64,000 bases of DNA from NCBI RefSeq assembly GCF_000521865.1, contig NZ_JAME01000009.1, forward strand, positions 62,001 through 126,000, read 5' to 3'. This DNA comes from Roseivivax isoporae LMG 25204 (lineage in GTDB: Bacteria > Pseudomonadota > Alphaproteobacteria > Rhodobacterales > Rhodobacteraceae). This document shows positions 18,970 to 29,178 of this stretch, piece after piece. The notes beneath the pieces were generated by a model. That model had not been told where the DNA came from, did no database searches, and was given only the letters and a program-made list of their open reading frames with translations. The position numbers were made by a program, and so were the translations under genes. Position 1 is the stretch's first letter. Each line of letters starts with the position of its first letter.

Positions 18970-19171
18970 CGGGTCCTCCGCTGCTTGGTCCTGAATCCTG
19001 CGCGATGGTGAACGCGGTTGCCCCCATGCGCGCAAGGCGCAATTCCGCAACGCGGCGATACCGGGCGGCGACCGCGTCATAGGTGCCGCGCCCGGCCGGC
19101 GCACACGCATGGCGGGACTGCCGGGGTGAGCGGCCGCGTCCCCTTTCCTTTGCCGCGCGTGCGTGCAATAG

Positions 19172-20659
<1,488 letters not shown>

Positions 20660-20680
20660 ACCCGGTCTCCGGAACGGAAA

Positions 20681-20718
20681 CGACCCGCCGCGTCCATGCG
20701 CGGCGGGTCGACGTTTTT
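20681..20718 (+). terminator. Intrinsic terminator of guaB
   Basis: CGACCCGCCGCG (20681-20692) pairs perfectly with CGCGGCGGGTCG (20699-20710) around loop TCCATG, followed by ACG and TTTTT (20714-20718). It lies 22 bases after the guaB stop and faces the convergent gene at 20744. Confidence 0.88.
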
Positions 20719-20743
20719 GGGGGAATGTCGCGCCGGGGCGCGA

Positions 20744-22351
20744 TCAGCCCTCGTAGCGCTCCATGTTCTCGAGCTCTTCGCGCGTCATGTCGGTGTAGAT
20801 GCGGACGTCGTCCCCTTCGGACGATTGCATGACCTGCATCTCGTCCAGATCGAGCGCGACCTGACGTTCGCCGAGGCCGAGGAAGCCGCCGACGCCCACG
20901 ACGATGCGCTGGAGCCCGGTGCCTTCGTCGGTGATCAGCTCCTCGATGTCGCCGATCCGCTCGTTGTTCTCGCTCCAGAGCGCGCCGCCCTGCAGGCGGT
21001 CGTTCGAGATGTCGGCTGCCGGCACGGCCTCGTAGCCGTCGACCTGCAGGTCCGGACCGGTCGTCGTGCCGGCCGTCGCATCGGCGCTCTGCATGTCACC
21101 CGACTGCTCGGAGGTGTCGGTGCCCTCCGCGTCGTCGGCCATCTGCATGTCGCTCGACTGGGAGTCCCCGCCACCCGTCTCCGATGCCTGCATGTCGCCC
21201 GACTGCTCGCCGGACTGCGCCGCGTCGGTCTCGGCGTCCGCGCTCTGCATCTCGTCGGACTGGGCGTCCTGCGCGCCGGTCTCGGCCGACTGCATGTCGT
21301 CAGACTGGCTGTCCTGACCCTGCATGTTCTGCGCCTGGTCGTCCTGCTCACCCGACTGGGCGGTCTGGAACGTGACCTGCGGCTCGCCCGACTGGTTGAA
21401 CTGGATCTGCGGCTCGCCCGTCATGCGGAACTCGACGTTCGGCTCGGACTGCTCGAAGTTCACGGTGGGCTCGCCGCCGCCTTCGATGGTCACGTTGCCG
21501 GACGTGGCCTCGCCGTCCTGCTCGTTCGAGGCCTGCTCGTAGGTCACCTGGGGGTCGGACCGCGTCACCTGCACCTGGGCGTCGTCGAGCGGCTGCAGCT
21601 CCTGCGCCTCGCCGGTCGAGTAGGTCGAGCCGGACTGTGCGTCCTCGACCTGCACGCCGCTGCCGGATGCGTCCGCGTTCTCGACCACGCGCAGATCGAG
21701 GTCCACCTGCGGCGGCGCCTGGCTCACGGTGATGTTCGGCTCGGACTGCTGGACCTCCACCTCGGGCTCGGCGTTGGCCACGTCGACATTCGGGTCCGGC
21801 ATCGTGATGATGATCTCGGGCGCCGGCTGGTCGATGGTCACGGTGGGCTGCGCCATCTCCATGGTCACGGTCGCCTGCGGATGGCGCACGGTGATCTCGG
21901 GGCGGGGCTGCGACACGGTCACGTCGGGCTCGCCGCCGCGGACCGTCACGTTCGCCTGACCTTCCTCGACGTCCACCTGCGGGGATTCGCGCTCGAGGCG
22001 CACGACGCCCTCGACCACCCGTTCCTCGTCGATCTGGACCGTGGTCCGCTCGCGTTCGGCCACTTGGCCTTCCGCTTCGGCATCGGCTTCGGCCTGCGCG
22101 GCGTCGCCCGACATGTCGGTGTCGGCCTGCGCCTGCTCGATGGTCGTCAGGCGCGTTTCGCAGGCCTCGGCGTCGCCGTCTTCGACGACGGCGCGCAGGT
22201 CCTGCTCGGTCATCGACACGCCCTCGGGCAGACCGTCCTCGATCATCGCGGACAGGTCGTCGCAAGGTGTGTCGGATTGCTGGGCAAGTGCCGGTCCGGC
22301 AAATGCCGGAAGCGTCAGTGCCGAGGTCAGCAGAAGACCCTTGAGCGTCAT
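20744..22351 (-). CDS. Secreted PRC-barrel protein with short beta-like repeats
   Basis: The start at 22351 gives a clean signal peptide (MTLKGLLLTSALTLPAFAG, cleavage near ALAQ); 535 residues. After a short Cys-containing head, residues about 95-340 contain many imperfect 9-11-residue units of the form x-V-x-V-x-x-x-x-P (PTVTIDQPAP, EPEVEVQQSEP, EPNITVSQAPP). These alternate hydrophobic residues suggest stacked beta strands. Residues about 345-445 are Gln/Ser/Asp/Met-rich low complexity with recurrent SDDMQSAE-like units. The last about 95 residues form a PRC-barrel (GGALWSENNERIGDIEELI, RIVVGVGGFLGLGERQVALD). The mature protein is strongly acidic. Role unknown; an envelope-stress or matrix protein is possible. 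Confidence 0.82.
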   Translation of the reverse strand: MTLKGLLLTSALTLPAFAGPALAQQSDTPCDDLSAMIEDGLPEGVSMTEQDLRAVVEDGDAEACETRLTTIEQAQADTDMSGDAAQAEADAEAEGQVAERERTTVQIDEERVVEGVVRLERESPQVDVEEGQANVTVRGGEPDVTVSQPRPEITVRHPQATVTMEMAQPTVTIDQPAPEIIITMPDPNVDVANAEPEVEVQQSEPNITVSQAPPQVDLDLRVVENADASGSGVQVEDAQSGSTYSTGEAQELQPLDDAQVQVTRSDPQVTYEQASNEQDGEATSGNVTIEGGGEPTVNFEQSEPNVEFRMTGEPQIQFNQSGEPQVTFQTAQSGEQDDQAQNMQGQDSQSDDMQSAETGAQDAQSDEMQSADAETDAAQSGEQSGDMQASETGGGDSQSSDMQMADDAEGTDTSEQSGDMQSADATAGTTTGPDLQVDGYEAVPAADISNDRLQGGALWSENNERIGDIEELITDEGTGLQRIVVGVGGFLGLGERQVALDLDEMQVMQSSEGDDVRIYTDMTREELENMERYEG

Positions 22352-22649
22352 GGTGCGGCTCCTTCGTCCATTTTGGTTACGCTCGGCCAACAAGGACAGA
22401 CTGGCGATGTTCCGCCCATTCTTGCATGAAGGTCCAAAAAAGATTCTCGAAAAACCCGTGGTTTAGCCGCGCCAATGCGATATCGGGCCGCCGATGCACG
22501 GTGTCTGTGCGTCGAAAAACACGTGGCATTTCGCCGCGTTGGGGGGCGCAGCGCGGGGGCCGGAAAAGTTCCTTGGCCGATCGGCGCGAAGGTGCCGAAA
22601 AAATTCGCGGGACGGCACGCCCGGACCGGGATCCGGACGTGCGGGCGGC
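22352..22649. other. Gene-free spacer between metY and the PRC-barrel gene
   Basis: About 300 bases between two minus-strand genes. The half next to the PRC gene is A/T-richer than its surroundings (around 22430-22460) and probably carries its promoter. I could not assign convincing -35/-10 boxes. No coding frame here has a ribosome site or recognisable product, and I see no T-run hairpin after metY. Confidence 0.5.
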
Positions 22650-23951
22650 TCACGCAGCGGCGCGGTGGGCCTTGGTGAGAGCCTGATCGAGGTCGCGGAT
22701 CAGGTCGTCGGCATCCTCGATCCCGATCGAGATGCGCACGACGTCGGGCGCGGCACCGGCCGCCTTCTGCTGTTCGGGGGTGAGCTGCCGGTGCGTGGTC
22801 GAGGCCGAATGGATGATGAGCGACCGCGTGTCGCCGAGATTGGCCACGTGGCTGAAGAGCTCGAGCCCGTCGACCAGCCGCACGCAGGCGTCGTACCCGC
22901 CCTTGAGCGTCACGGTGAAGAGCCCGCCCGCGCCCTTGGGGCAGATCCGCGCGACCCGGTCGTGCCACGGGGAGGAGGGAAGGCCCGCATAGGTCACCGC
23001 CGCCACGGCCTCGTGTCCCTCAAGCCAGGCCGCGATCTTCTCGGCGTTCTCCACGTGCTTGCGCATACGCAGCGACAGCGTCTCGATCCCCATGAGCGTG
23101 TAGTGCGCGGCCTGGGGGTTCAGCGTCATGCCGAGGTCGCGCAGACCGACCGCGATGCCGTGGAAGGTGAAGGCCAGCGGCCCGAACGTCTCGTGGAACT
23201 TGAGACCGTGATAGGCGGGCTCGGGCGCGCTGAGCGAGGGGAACTTGTCCGAGGCCGACCAGTCGAACGTGCCCGCATCGACCACGCAGCCGCCGGTGAC
23301 GGTGCCGTTGCCGGTCAGGAACTTGGTCATCGAATGCACGACGAGCGTCGCGCCGTGCTCGATCGGGCGGCAGAGATACGGCGTGGCCGAGGTGTTGTCG
23401 ACGATGAGCGGCAGGCCCGCCTCGGCGGCGACCTTCGCGGCCGCGTCCAGGTCGGTGACGTAGCCGCCCGGGTTCGCGATCGATTCGCAGAAGATCGCCC
23501 GCGTGTCCTCGTCGATGGCCGCCTTGACCGCGTCCATGTCGTCGAAGTCGACGAAGGTCGCGCGCCAGCCGAAACGGTGGATGGTGTTCGAGAACTGCGT
23601 GACCGACCCGCCGTAGAGCCGGGTCGAGACGACGATATTGCGCCCCGGTCCCATGAGCGGGAAGAGCGCCATGATCTGCGCCGCGTGCCCGGACGAGCAG
23701 CAGACCGCGCCGGCGCCGCCCTCGAGCGTCGCCATGCGCTCCTGCAGGACCGCCACGGTGGGGTTGGTGAGCCGCGAGTAGATGAAACCCACTTCCTGCA
23801 GGTTGAAAAGCGCCGCCGCGTGCTCGGCGTCGCGGAAGACGTAGGCGGTGGTCTGGTAGATCGGTGTCTGGCGCGCGCCGGTGGCCGGGTCGGGCCGGCT
23901 GCCGGCATGGATCTGCAACGTGTCGAAGCCGTAGCGCGGAGTATCGGTCAT
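22650..23951 (-). CDS. metY: O-acetylhomoserine sulfhydrylase/aminocarboxypropyltransferase
   Basis: PLP enzyme making homocysteine (or methionine) from O-acetylhomoserine and sulfide (or methanethiol). The 433 residues match MetY rather than the shorter cystathionine enzymes, which have about 390. Features: [13 protein letters not shown] at the start, [23 protein letters not shown]-phosphate region SSGHAAQ, and Lys210 in [16 protein letters not shown] as the Schiff-base lysine. Cytosolic. Only about 70 bases separate its start from the next minus-strand gene; I saw no SAM-II riboswitch pattern there. Confidence 0.92.
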   Translation of the reverse strand: MTDTPRYGFDTLQIHAGSRPDPATGARQTPIYQTTAYVFRDAEHAAALFNLQEVGFIYSRLTNPTVAVLQERMATLEGGAGAVCCSSGHAAQIMALFPLMGPGRNIVVSTRLYGGSVTQFSNTIHRFGWRATFVDFDDMDAVKAAIDEDTRAIFCESIANPGGYVTDLDAAAKVAAEAGLPLIVDNTSATPYLCRPIEHGATLVVHSMTKFLTGNGTVTGGCVVDAGTFDWSASDKFPSLSAPEPAYHGLKFHETFGPLAFTFHGIAVGLRDLGMTLNPQAAHYTLMGIETLSLRMRKHVENAEKIAAWLEGHEAVAAVTYAGLPSSPWHDRVARICPKGAGGLFTVTLKGGYDACVRLVDGLELFSHVANLGDTRSLIIHSASTTHRQLTPEQQKAAGAAPDVVRISIGIEDADDLIRDLDQALTKAHRAAA

Positions 23952-24021
23952 GCTGTCCTCCCTCGGGGTCCTGTCCGGGGCCGACGCTAGCCGCTGACGG
24001 CGGGGGCGTCCATCGCGGCCG

Positions 24022-25026
24022 TCAGCGCATCCAGAGTCCCTCGCGCTTCAGCCGATTGCGGATCGCCTGTTCCTTGCGCGGCAGCGCGTCACGGTCGAAA
24101 AGCGCGCGCGCCCTGGCCCCGCGGCCCTGGTACACCATGCGGCGCATCGGCTCGTGCGCCTTGAGGACCCGTTTCACCCGGTTGGGAGCGGCGATGCGTT
24201 CCAGCGTCTCGACCACGCGGTCGTCCTCGCGCGCGTAGAGAAGGGGCAGCGTGCGGTAATGGCAGGTGGTCCGCCCGTCGATCCAGCCCGGTTCGAGCGC
24301 GTCGCGCCCGCCGCCCAGCCCGTGGATCACGAGCGGCAGCGCCACCTGGTCGAGCCAGGGATCTAGACTCTGGCACACGAGCTCGGGCAGTGGATCGTCG
24401 CGGATCGAAAGCGCGGTCTCGAGAAAGAGCCGGCCGAAGTCCCGCGGGCTGCGATGGTAGAACGCTCCGGCGTTGAAGTAGAGGTAGCGCTGCCAGTACT
24501 CGTCGGGCCACGCGGGGTCGAGCGAGCTCTCGAAATCGAGCCCGAAGCGGTCGTAGAGCGCGCGCCAGATCTGCGTGTAGCCCGGCCCGTAGAGCTCGAT
24601 CCGGGGCCAGGTCCCCTCGCGGCGCAGCGACGCGGACGGCCGGTCGAAATCGAAGGGCACGGCGTCGAGCGGCCCGGTGACCAGCGTGTCGGTGTCGAGG
24701 AACAGGAAGGGACGGCCTTCGGGCAGCGCCTGGAGCGCCTCGATCTTGTTTCCATAGGGATAGGCCGCGCCGAAATGCCTGCTGTCGAACGGCACGAAGG
24801 TGCCGCCCGCCTCCTCGATCAGCGCGCGCGGCTCGGGCGCCACGCGCGGGTCGTCGGGCCAGAGCGGCCCGGGCTGCGGTTCGGCGACGAGCAGCCGGAC
24901 AGAGGACGACGTGCCGCTGTCGGCCAGGGACAGGGCAAGCAGCGCCGCCTCGTATTGCAGCCGCCCCGCCTGTGCCACGACGACGACATCGAAGCCGCCG
25001 TCGCGCGATGTGTCGGTCCCGGACAT
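24022..25026 (-). CDS. Putative GT-A-like nucleotide-sugar transferase
   Basis: A 334-residue soluble protein that I recognise only by fold-like features. It has an N-terminal beta-strand with VVVVAQAGRLQYEAALLALS, the segment PYGNKIEALQALPEGRPFLF, and the metal-binding-like FLDTDTLVTGPLD motif with DxD. Then comes FNAGAFYHRSPRDFGRLFLE, a layout like GT-A glycosyltransferases of the glycogenin/GT8 kind. The C-terminus is basic. No signal peptide. Neighbours (metY, a UPF0173 hydrolase) do not indicate a pathway, so acceptor and donor are unknown. Confidence 0.6.
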   Translation of the reverse strand: MSGTDTSRDGGFDVVVVAQAGRLQYEAALLALSLADSGTSSSVRLLVAEPQPGPLWPDDPRVAPEPRALIEEAGGTFVPFDSRHFGAAYPYGNKIEALQALPEGRPFLFLDTDTLVTGPLDAVPFDFDRPSASLRREGTWPRIELYGPGYTQIWRALYDRFGLDFESSLDPAWPDEYWQRYLYFNAGAFYHRSPRDFGRLFLETALSIRDDPLPELVCQSLDPWLDQVALPLVIHGLGGGRDALEPGWIDGRTTCHYRTLPLLYAREDDRVVETLERIAAPNRVKRVLKAHEPMRRMVYQGRGARARALFDRDALPRKEQAIRNRLKREGLWMR

Positions 25027-25100
25027 GTCCTCTCCCGCCGTACCCCGTGCCGCGCGCAGCCTAGCGCCGCGCGCGGGCGGGGGAAACGGCGGGCTGCGGG

Positions 25101-25796
25101 TCAGATCTCGATGGCGACCAGCACCTCGGGTTCGATCACGTCCACGCCGGGCAGACCCGCCGCAAGCTCTTCCGCCGACTGCGCGAGGGCAGGGAAGGTC
25201 TTGTAGTGGCAGGGAATCACGGTCTTGAAGTCGAAGAACGTCTTGGCCGCATAGGCCGCGCGGCGCATGTCCATCGTGTAATGGCCGCCCGCGCTCAGGA
25301 TGCCGATGTCGGGCGCGTGCAGCGCGTTGAACACGCCCATGTCGGCCATCACGTCGGTATCGCCCGAGAAGTAGATCGTGTGGCCCTCGCCCTCGATCAT
25401 GAAGCCCGCCTCGCTGCCCGCGACCCGCGGACCGCCGTCACGGAAGTCGAGCGACGAGGAATGCGTCGCGTGCACCATCGTCACCTTCACGTCGCCGAGC
25501 GCGATCGTGCCGCCCTTGTTGAAGCCCAGCGTCTGCACGCCGTCCTCCTCGCCGAGGATGTTGGCCAGTTCGTGGATCGCGTTGATCGGCGCGCCGGTCT
25601 CTCGCGCGATGGCCACGGCACCGCTGGCGTGGTCGCCATGCGCGTGGCTCAGCAGGATCTGCGTGGCGCCACGCAGGGCGTCGTCGCGGCGGTCCTCGGG
25701 AAAGACGGGGTTGCCCTCGATCCACGGGTCGACGAGCAGCACCTCGCCCGCGATCTCGATGCGGAAGGACCCGTGTCCGAGCCAGATGATCTTCAT
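25101..25796 (-). CDS. UPF0173 metal-dependent hydrolase
   Basis: Metallo-beta-lactamase-fold protein of 231 residues. The start at 25796 (MKIIWLGHGSFRIEI) is preferred over the ATG two codons upstream, because AAGGAGG at 25804-25810 is 7 bases from the former and only 1 from the latter. Zinc ligands: HAHGDH at 51-56, a His in MVHATHSSSL, the Asp in YFSGDTDVMADM and the His of VIPCHYKTFP. The family is widespread and its substrate is unknown. It is divergent from gatC-gatA. Confidence 0.9.
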   Translation of the reverse strand: MKIIWLGHGSFRIEIAGEVLLVDPWIEGNPVFPEDRRDDALRGATQILLSHAHGDHASGAVAIARETGAPINAIHELANILGEEDGVQTLGFNKGGTIALGDVKVTMVHATHSSSLDFRDGGPRVAGSEAGFMIEGEGHTIYFSGDTDVMADMGVFNALHAPDIGILSAGGHYTMDMRRAAYAAKTFFDFKTVIPCHYKTFPALAQSAEELAAGLPGVDVIEPEVLVAIEI

Positions 25797-25937
25797 GCAC
25801 ATGCCTCCTTTTCGCTTCGGCAGTGCAGCCTAGGCCGAACGCGGGGCGGGTCTAGGGCACAGCGGCTTGCGGGCGGACGCGGGCGGGTTTAAACGCGGGG
25901 CCTGATACGAGAGACGGCTTGCACAGAGGTCACAGAC

Positions 25938-26225
25938 ATGTCCATCGACACCGCGACCGCCGCGCGGGTCGCCAAGCTCGCCCGGATCCGGGTGGACGAC
26001 GACGCGCTCCCGGCCCTGGCCGGCGAATTCAACACCATTCTCGGGTTCATCGAGCAGCTGAGCGAGGTCGACGTCGACGGCGTCGAGCCCATGGTGTCGG
26101 TGACGCCGATGCGGCTCAAGCGGCGCGACGACACCGTGACGGATGGCGGCGACGCCGGGTCCGTCCTGTCGAACGCGCCCGATGCGCGCGAAGGTTTCTA
26201 CGCGGTCCCGAAGGTGGTGGAATGA
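25938..26225 (+). CDS. gatC: Asp/Glu-tRNA amidotransferase subunit C
   Basis: Small subunit of GatCAB, which converts mis-acylated Asp-tRNA(Asn) or Glu-tRNA(Gln) to the amide form. At 95 residues it has the standard helical layout ([43 protein letters not shown] with LRDD-like turn). It ends in an ATGA overlap with gatA. gatB is not in the window, so the operon is only gatCA here. Confidence 0.95.
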   Translation: MSIDTATAARVAKLARIRVDDDALPALAGEFNTILGFIEQLSEVDVDGVEPMVSVTPMRLKRRDDTVTDGGDAGSVLSNAPDAREGFYAVPKVVE

Positions 26226-27709
26226 GCGATCTGACCTCGATGACGGTCGCCGCGGCCCGCGACGCACTGCGCGCGGGCAAGGTGACGAGCGCGGAACTGA
26301 CCGAGGCGTGCCTTTCGGCGATCGAGGGTGCCTCGGCCCTGAACGCCTTCGTGCACCGCACGCCCGAGCGGGCGCAGGAGATGGCCGCCGAGGCGGACAA
26401 GCGCATCCGGTCGGGCGACGCTCCCGCGCTCTGCGGCATCCCGATGGGGATCAAGGACCTCTTCTGCACCAAGGGCGTGCCGAGCCAGGCTGCGAGCCGG
26501 ATCCTCGAGAACTTCGTGCCGGAATACGAGTCGACCGTGACCCAGCAGCTCTTCGACGCGGGCGCGGTCATGCTGGGCAAGCTCAACATGGACGAGTTCG
26601 CCATGGGCTCGTCGAACGAGACCTCGGTCTACGGCAACGCGGTGAACCCCTGGCGGCGCGGCAACGAGGCGACCGAGCTGACCCCCGGCGGGTCGTCGGG
26701 CGGCTCCGCCTCGGCGGTCGCCGCGGGGCTGTGCCTTGCCGCGACGGGCACGGACACGGGCGGGTCGATCCGCCAGCCGGCCGCCTTTACCGGCATCACC
26801 GGCATCAAGCCGACCTACGGGCGCTGCTCGCGCTGGGGCATCGTCGCCTTCGCGTCGTCGCTCGACCAGGCGGGGCCGATGACGCGCGACGTGCGCGACG
26901 CGGCGATCGTGCTTCAGGCAATGTGCGGGCACGACCCCAAGGATTCGACCTCCGCCGACCTGCCGGTTCCGGATTTCGAGGCGATGCTGACCGGTGACAT
27001 CCGCGGCAAGACCATCGGCATCCCGCGGGAATACCGCATGGACGGCATGCCCGAGGAGATCGAGGCGCTCTGGGCCGAGGGCCGGCGCATGCTCGAGGAT
27101 GCGGGCGCGCGGATCGTGGACATCTCGCTGCCACACACGAAGTACGCGCTGCCCTGCTACTACGTGATCGCGCCCGCCGAGGCGTCCTCGAACCTCGCGC
27201 GCTATGATGGCGTCCGCTACGGCCACCGCGCCAAGCTCGCGCAGGGCGACGGCATCGTGGAGATGTACGAGAAGACGCGCGCCGAGGGGTTCGGCCCCGA
27301 GGTTCAACGCCGCGTGATGGTCGGAACCTACGTGCTGTCCGCCGGTTTCTATGACGCGTATTACAACCGGGCCCGCAAGGTGCGCACGCTGATCAAGAAG
27401 GACTTCGAGGACGCCTTCGCCGAGGGGGTCGACGCGATCCTCACGCCGGCGACGCCCTCTGCCGCGTTCGGGCTCGGCGAGATGACGGAGGCCGATCCGG
27501 TCGCCATGTATCTCAACGACGTGTTCACCGTCACGGTGAACCTTGCCGGACTGCCGGGGATCTCGGTGCCCGCCGGCCAGGACCGCAGCGGCCTGCCGCT
27601 CGGCCTGCAGCTCATCGGCCGGCCGTGGGAGGAGGGCGACCTCCTCAACACGGCATATGCACTCGAACGTGCGGCGGGTTTCACGGCCAGACCCGAGAAA
27701 TGGTGGTAA
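26222..27709 (+). CDS. gatA: Asp/Glu-tRNA amidotransferase subunit A
   Basis: Amidase subunit of GatCAB that releases ammonia from glutamine. The 495-residue protein has the amidase-signature Ser-cisSer-Lys triad: Lys78 in [11 protein letters not shown], Ser158 in GGSSGGSAS, Ser182 in [11 protein letters not shown], spaced as in known GatA proteins. The ATG at 26222 overlaps the gatC stop. The C-terminal segments ([20 protein letters not shown] and [20 protein letters not shown]) are GatA-like, separating it from other amidases. Confidence 0.96.
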   Translation: MSDLTSMTVAAARDALRAGKVTSAELTEACLSAIEGASALNAFVHRTPERAQEMAAEADKRIRSGDAPALCGIPMGIKDLFCTKGVPSQAASRILENFVPEYESTVTQQLFDAGAVMLGKLNMDEFAMGSSNETSVYGNAVNPWRRGNEATELTPGGSSGGSASAVAAGLCLAATGTDTGGSIRQPAAFTGITGIKPTYGRCSRWGIVAFASSLDQAGPMTRDVRDAAIVLQAMCGHDPKDSTSADLPVPDFEAMLTGDIRGKTIGIPREYRMDGMPEEIEALWAEGRRMLEDAGARIVDISLPHTKYALPCYYVIAPAEASSNLARYDGVRYGHRAKLAQGDGIVEMYEKTRAEGFGPEVQRRVMVGTYVLSAGFYDAYYNRARKVRTLIKKDFEDAFAEGVDAILTPATPSAAFGLGEMTEADPVAMYLNDVFTVTVNLAGLPGISVPAGQDRSGLPLGLQLIGRPWEEGDLLNTAYALERAAGFTARPEKWW

Positions 27710-27748
27710 CGGCCGCCCGACCGGCGCCCGAGACGAGGTGAAAGCCGC

Positions 27749-28507
27749 ATGCGTCCCTTCCTGATCACGACTGCTGTCGCGCTGGCGCTGGCCGCCTGCG
27801 CGCCGGTTCCCGACAGCAACCCCGAGGCGGGATTCGACGGGTACGACGCCTCGCGCCGCGCCGAGGTCGACGCCCAGCTGCAGGGCCGGACCGATCCCGG
27901 GACCGGGCGCATCGCGCCCGCGCCCGAGGTGAGCGGCTCGGCGATCGACGGCGGCGCCGGCGGTGACGACATCGCCGCGATGGCCGAGGCGGCATTGTCG
28001 CGGGGCCAGACCCAGGGAGGCGTCGACGCCTCGCCGGGCAATCCGCCGCCGCAGCAGACCACCACATCGTCCGGGGTCTTGACGGGCGGCACGCAGCCGC
28101 AGGCGGTGACGAACTCCGCCGGCATTTCGGTCGAGAACGATTTCGACGCGGTGTCCTCGGAACGCTCGATCGAGGCCGACGCGGCACGGCTGGCGCAGAA
28201 CCGCGCCCAATACCAGGTGGCCCGGCCCGAGGCGCTGCCGACCCGGTCGGGATCGTCGGTCAACGTGGTGCAATACGCGCTGCAGACCTCCCACGGCGTG
28301 GGCCAGCCGATGCACAGCCGCGGACCCTTTTCCTCGAAGGCCAAGGAACAGCGCAACTGCGCGCGATACCCGTCCGCCGACGCGGCGCAGGAGGCCTTTC
28401 TCGAGGCCGGCGGCCCGGAGCGTGACCGCGAGGGGCTCGACGCCGACGGCGACGGCTTCGCCTGCGGCTGGAACCCCGCCGTCTACCGCCAGGCCCGCGG
28501 CAACTGA
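27749..28507 (+). CDS. Lipoprotein with C-terminal Excalibur domain
   Basis: The N-terminus is a lipoprotein signal with lipobox LAAC (Cys17). Residues 18 to about 200 are low complexity (Ala/Gly/Ser/Gln, with GNPPPQQTTTSSG), probably a flexible linker. The last about 45 residues are an Excalibur-type calcium-binding domain: NCARYPSADAAQEAFLEAGG then DADGDGFACGW, with two cysteines flanking an EF-hand-like acidic loop. 252 residues in all. The next gene is an amidase apparently coupled to its stop codon, which suggests a shared task in the cell wall; this is inference. Confidence 0.85.
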   Translation: MRPFLITTAVALALAACAPVPDSNPEAGFDGYDASRRAEVDAQLQGRTDPGTGRIAPAPEVSGSAIDGGAGGDDIAAMAEAALSRGQTQGGVDASPGNPPPQQTTTSSGVLTGGTQPQAVTNSAGISVENDFDAVSSERSIEADAARLAQNRAQYQVARPEALPTRSGSSVNVVQYALQTSHGVGQPMHSRGPFSSKAKEQRNCARYPSADAAQEAFLEAGGPERDREGLDADGDGFACGWNPAVYRQARGN

Positions 28508-29178
28508 CCCCGGTCCGCTGGCCGAGCACCAATTTCGGGCCGCGCCGCGACGGGGCGCGGCCCGACCACGTGGTCATCCACTACACCGCGATGAAAAGCG
28601 CCGAGCGGGCGCGCGACTGGCTCTGTGACGGCGCGAGCGGCGTCTCGGCGCATTACGTGATCTCCGAGACGGGGTGCCTCTGGCAACTCGTCGACGAGGA
28701 GATGCGCGCGTGGCACGCGGGCGCGGGCCGCTGGGGCGGCATCGTCGACATGAACTCGCGCTCGATCGGCATCGAGCTTGCCAATGACGGGGCCGAACCC
28801 TTCTCGGAGCCGCAGATGGACGCGCTCGAACGGCTCCTTTCCGGCATTCTCGAGCGCTGGCGCATCGCGCCGGAACGGGTCATCGGGCATTCCGACATGG
28901 CGCTCGGGCGCAAGATCGATCCGGGACCCCGGTTCGACTGGCGCCGGCTTGCCCGACGGGGCCTGTCGATCTGGCCCGAGCCGCGGCAGCCCGGCGATTT
29001 CTTCGCCGATGCCGCGCGTTTCGGCTACGCGGCCGATCCCGACCTCAGGGAGGCGCTGCTGCAGGCCTTCCGCGACCGGTTCCGGCCCGGCGCCGCGGGG
29101 CCCTGCGGCCCGGCCGATGCCGCCCTCATGGCCGATCTCGCCGCGCGCTGGCCCGCCGCGGATCAGCCGACCTCGTAG
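28504..29178 (+). CDS. AmiD-like N-acetylmuramoyl-L-alanine amidase, probable CTG start
   Basis: Zinc amidase of the Amidase_2/AmpD family, cutting the MurNAc-L-Ala bond. The domain shows HYTAMKSAERARDWL, VSAHYVISETGCLWQLVDEE, AWHAGAGRWGG, NSRSIGIELAND and GHSDMALGRKIDPG, with zinc ligands expected at the His of HYTAM, the His of GHSDM and the Asp of KIDPG. The first usual start codon (GTG 28570) would begin inside the core strand just before HYTAM. The conserved WPSTNFGPRRDGARPDHVV lies in frame upstream, and the only candidates there are CTG codons. CTG 28504 overlaps the lipoprotein stop (CTGA). No clear ribosome site; no signal peptide, so it is probably cytosolic. Confidence 0.8.
   Translation: MTPVRWPSTNFGPRRDGARPDHVVIHYTAMKSAERARDWLCDGASGVSAHYVISETGCLWQLVDEEMRAWHAGAGRWGGIVDMNSRSIGIELANDGAEPFSEPQMDALERLLSGILERWRIAPERVIGHSDMALGRKIDPGPRFDWRRLARRGLSIWPEPRQPGDFFADAARFGYAADPDLREALLQAFRDRFRPGAAGPCGPADAALMADLAARWPAADQPTS

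Noticed and set aside
22494-23990. 498-codon plus-strand frame opposite metY
   Set aside because: Shadow of the MetY gene, whose PLP motifs are clear on the minus strand.
23952-24021. Possible SAM-II riboswitch before metY
   Set aside because: Only 70 bases are available and no SAM-II pseudoknot-like sequence is visible in them.
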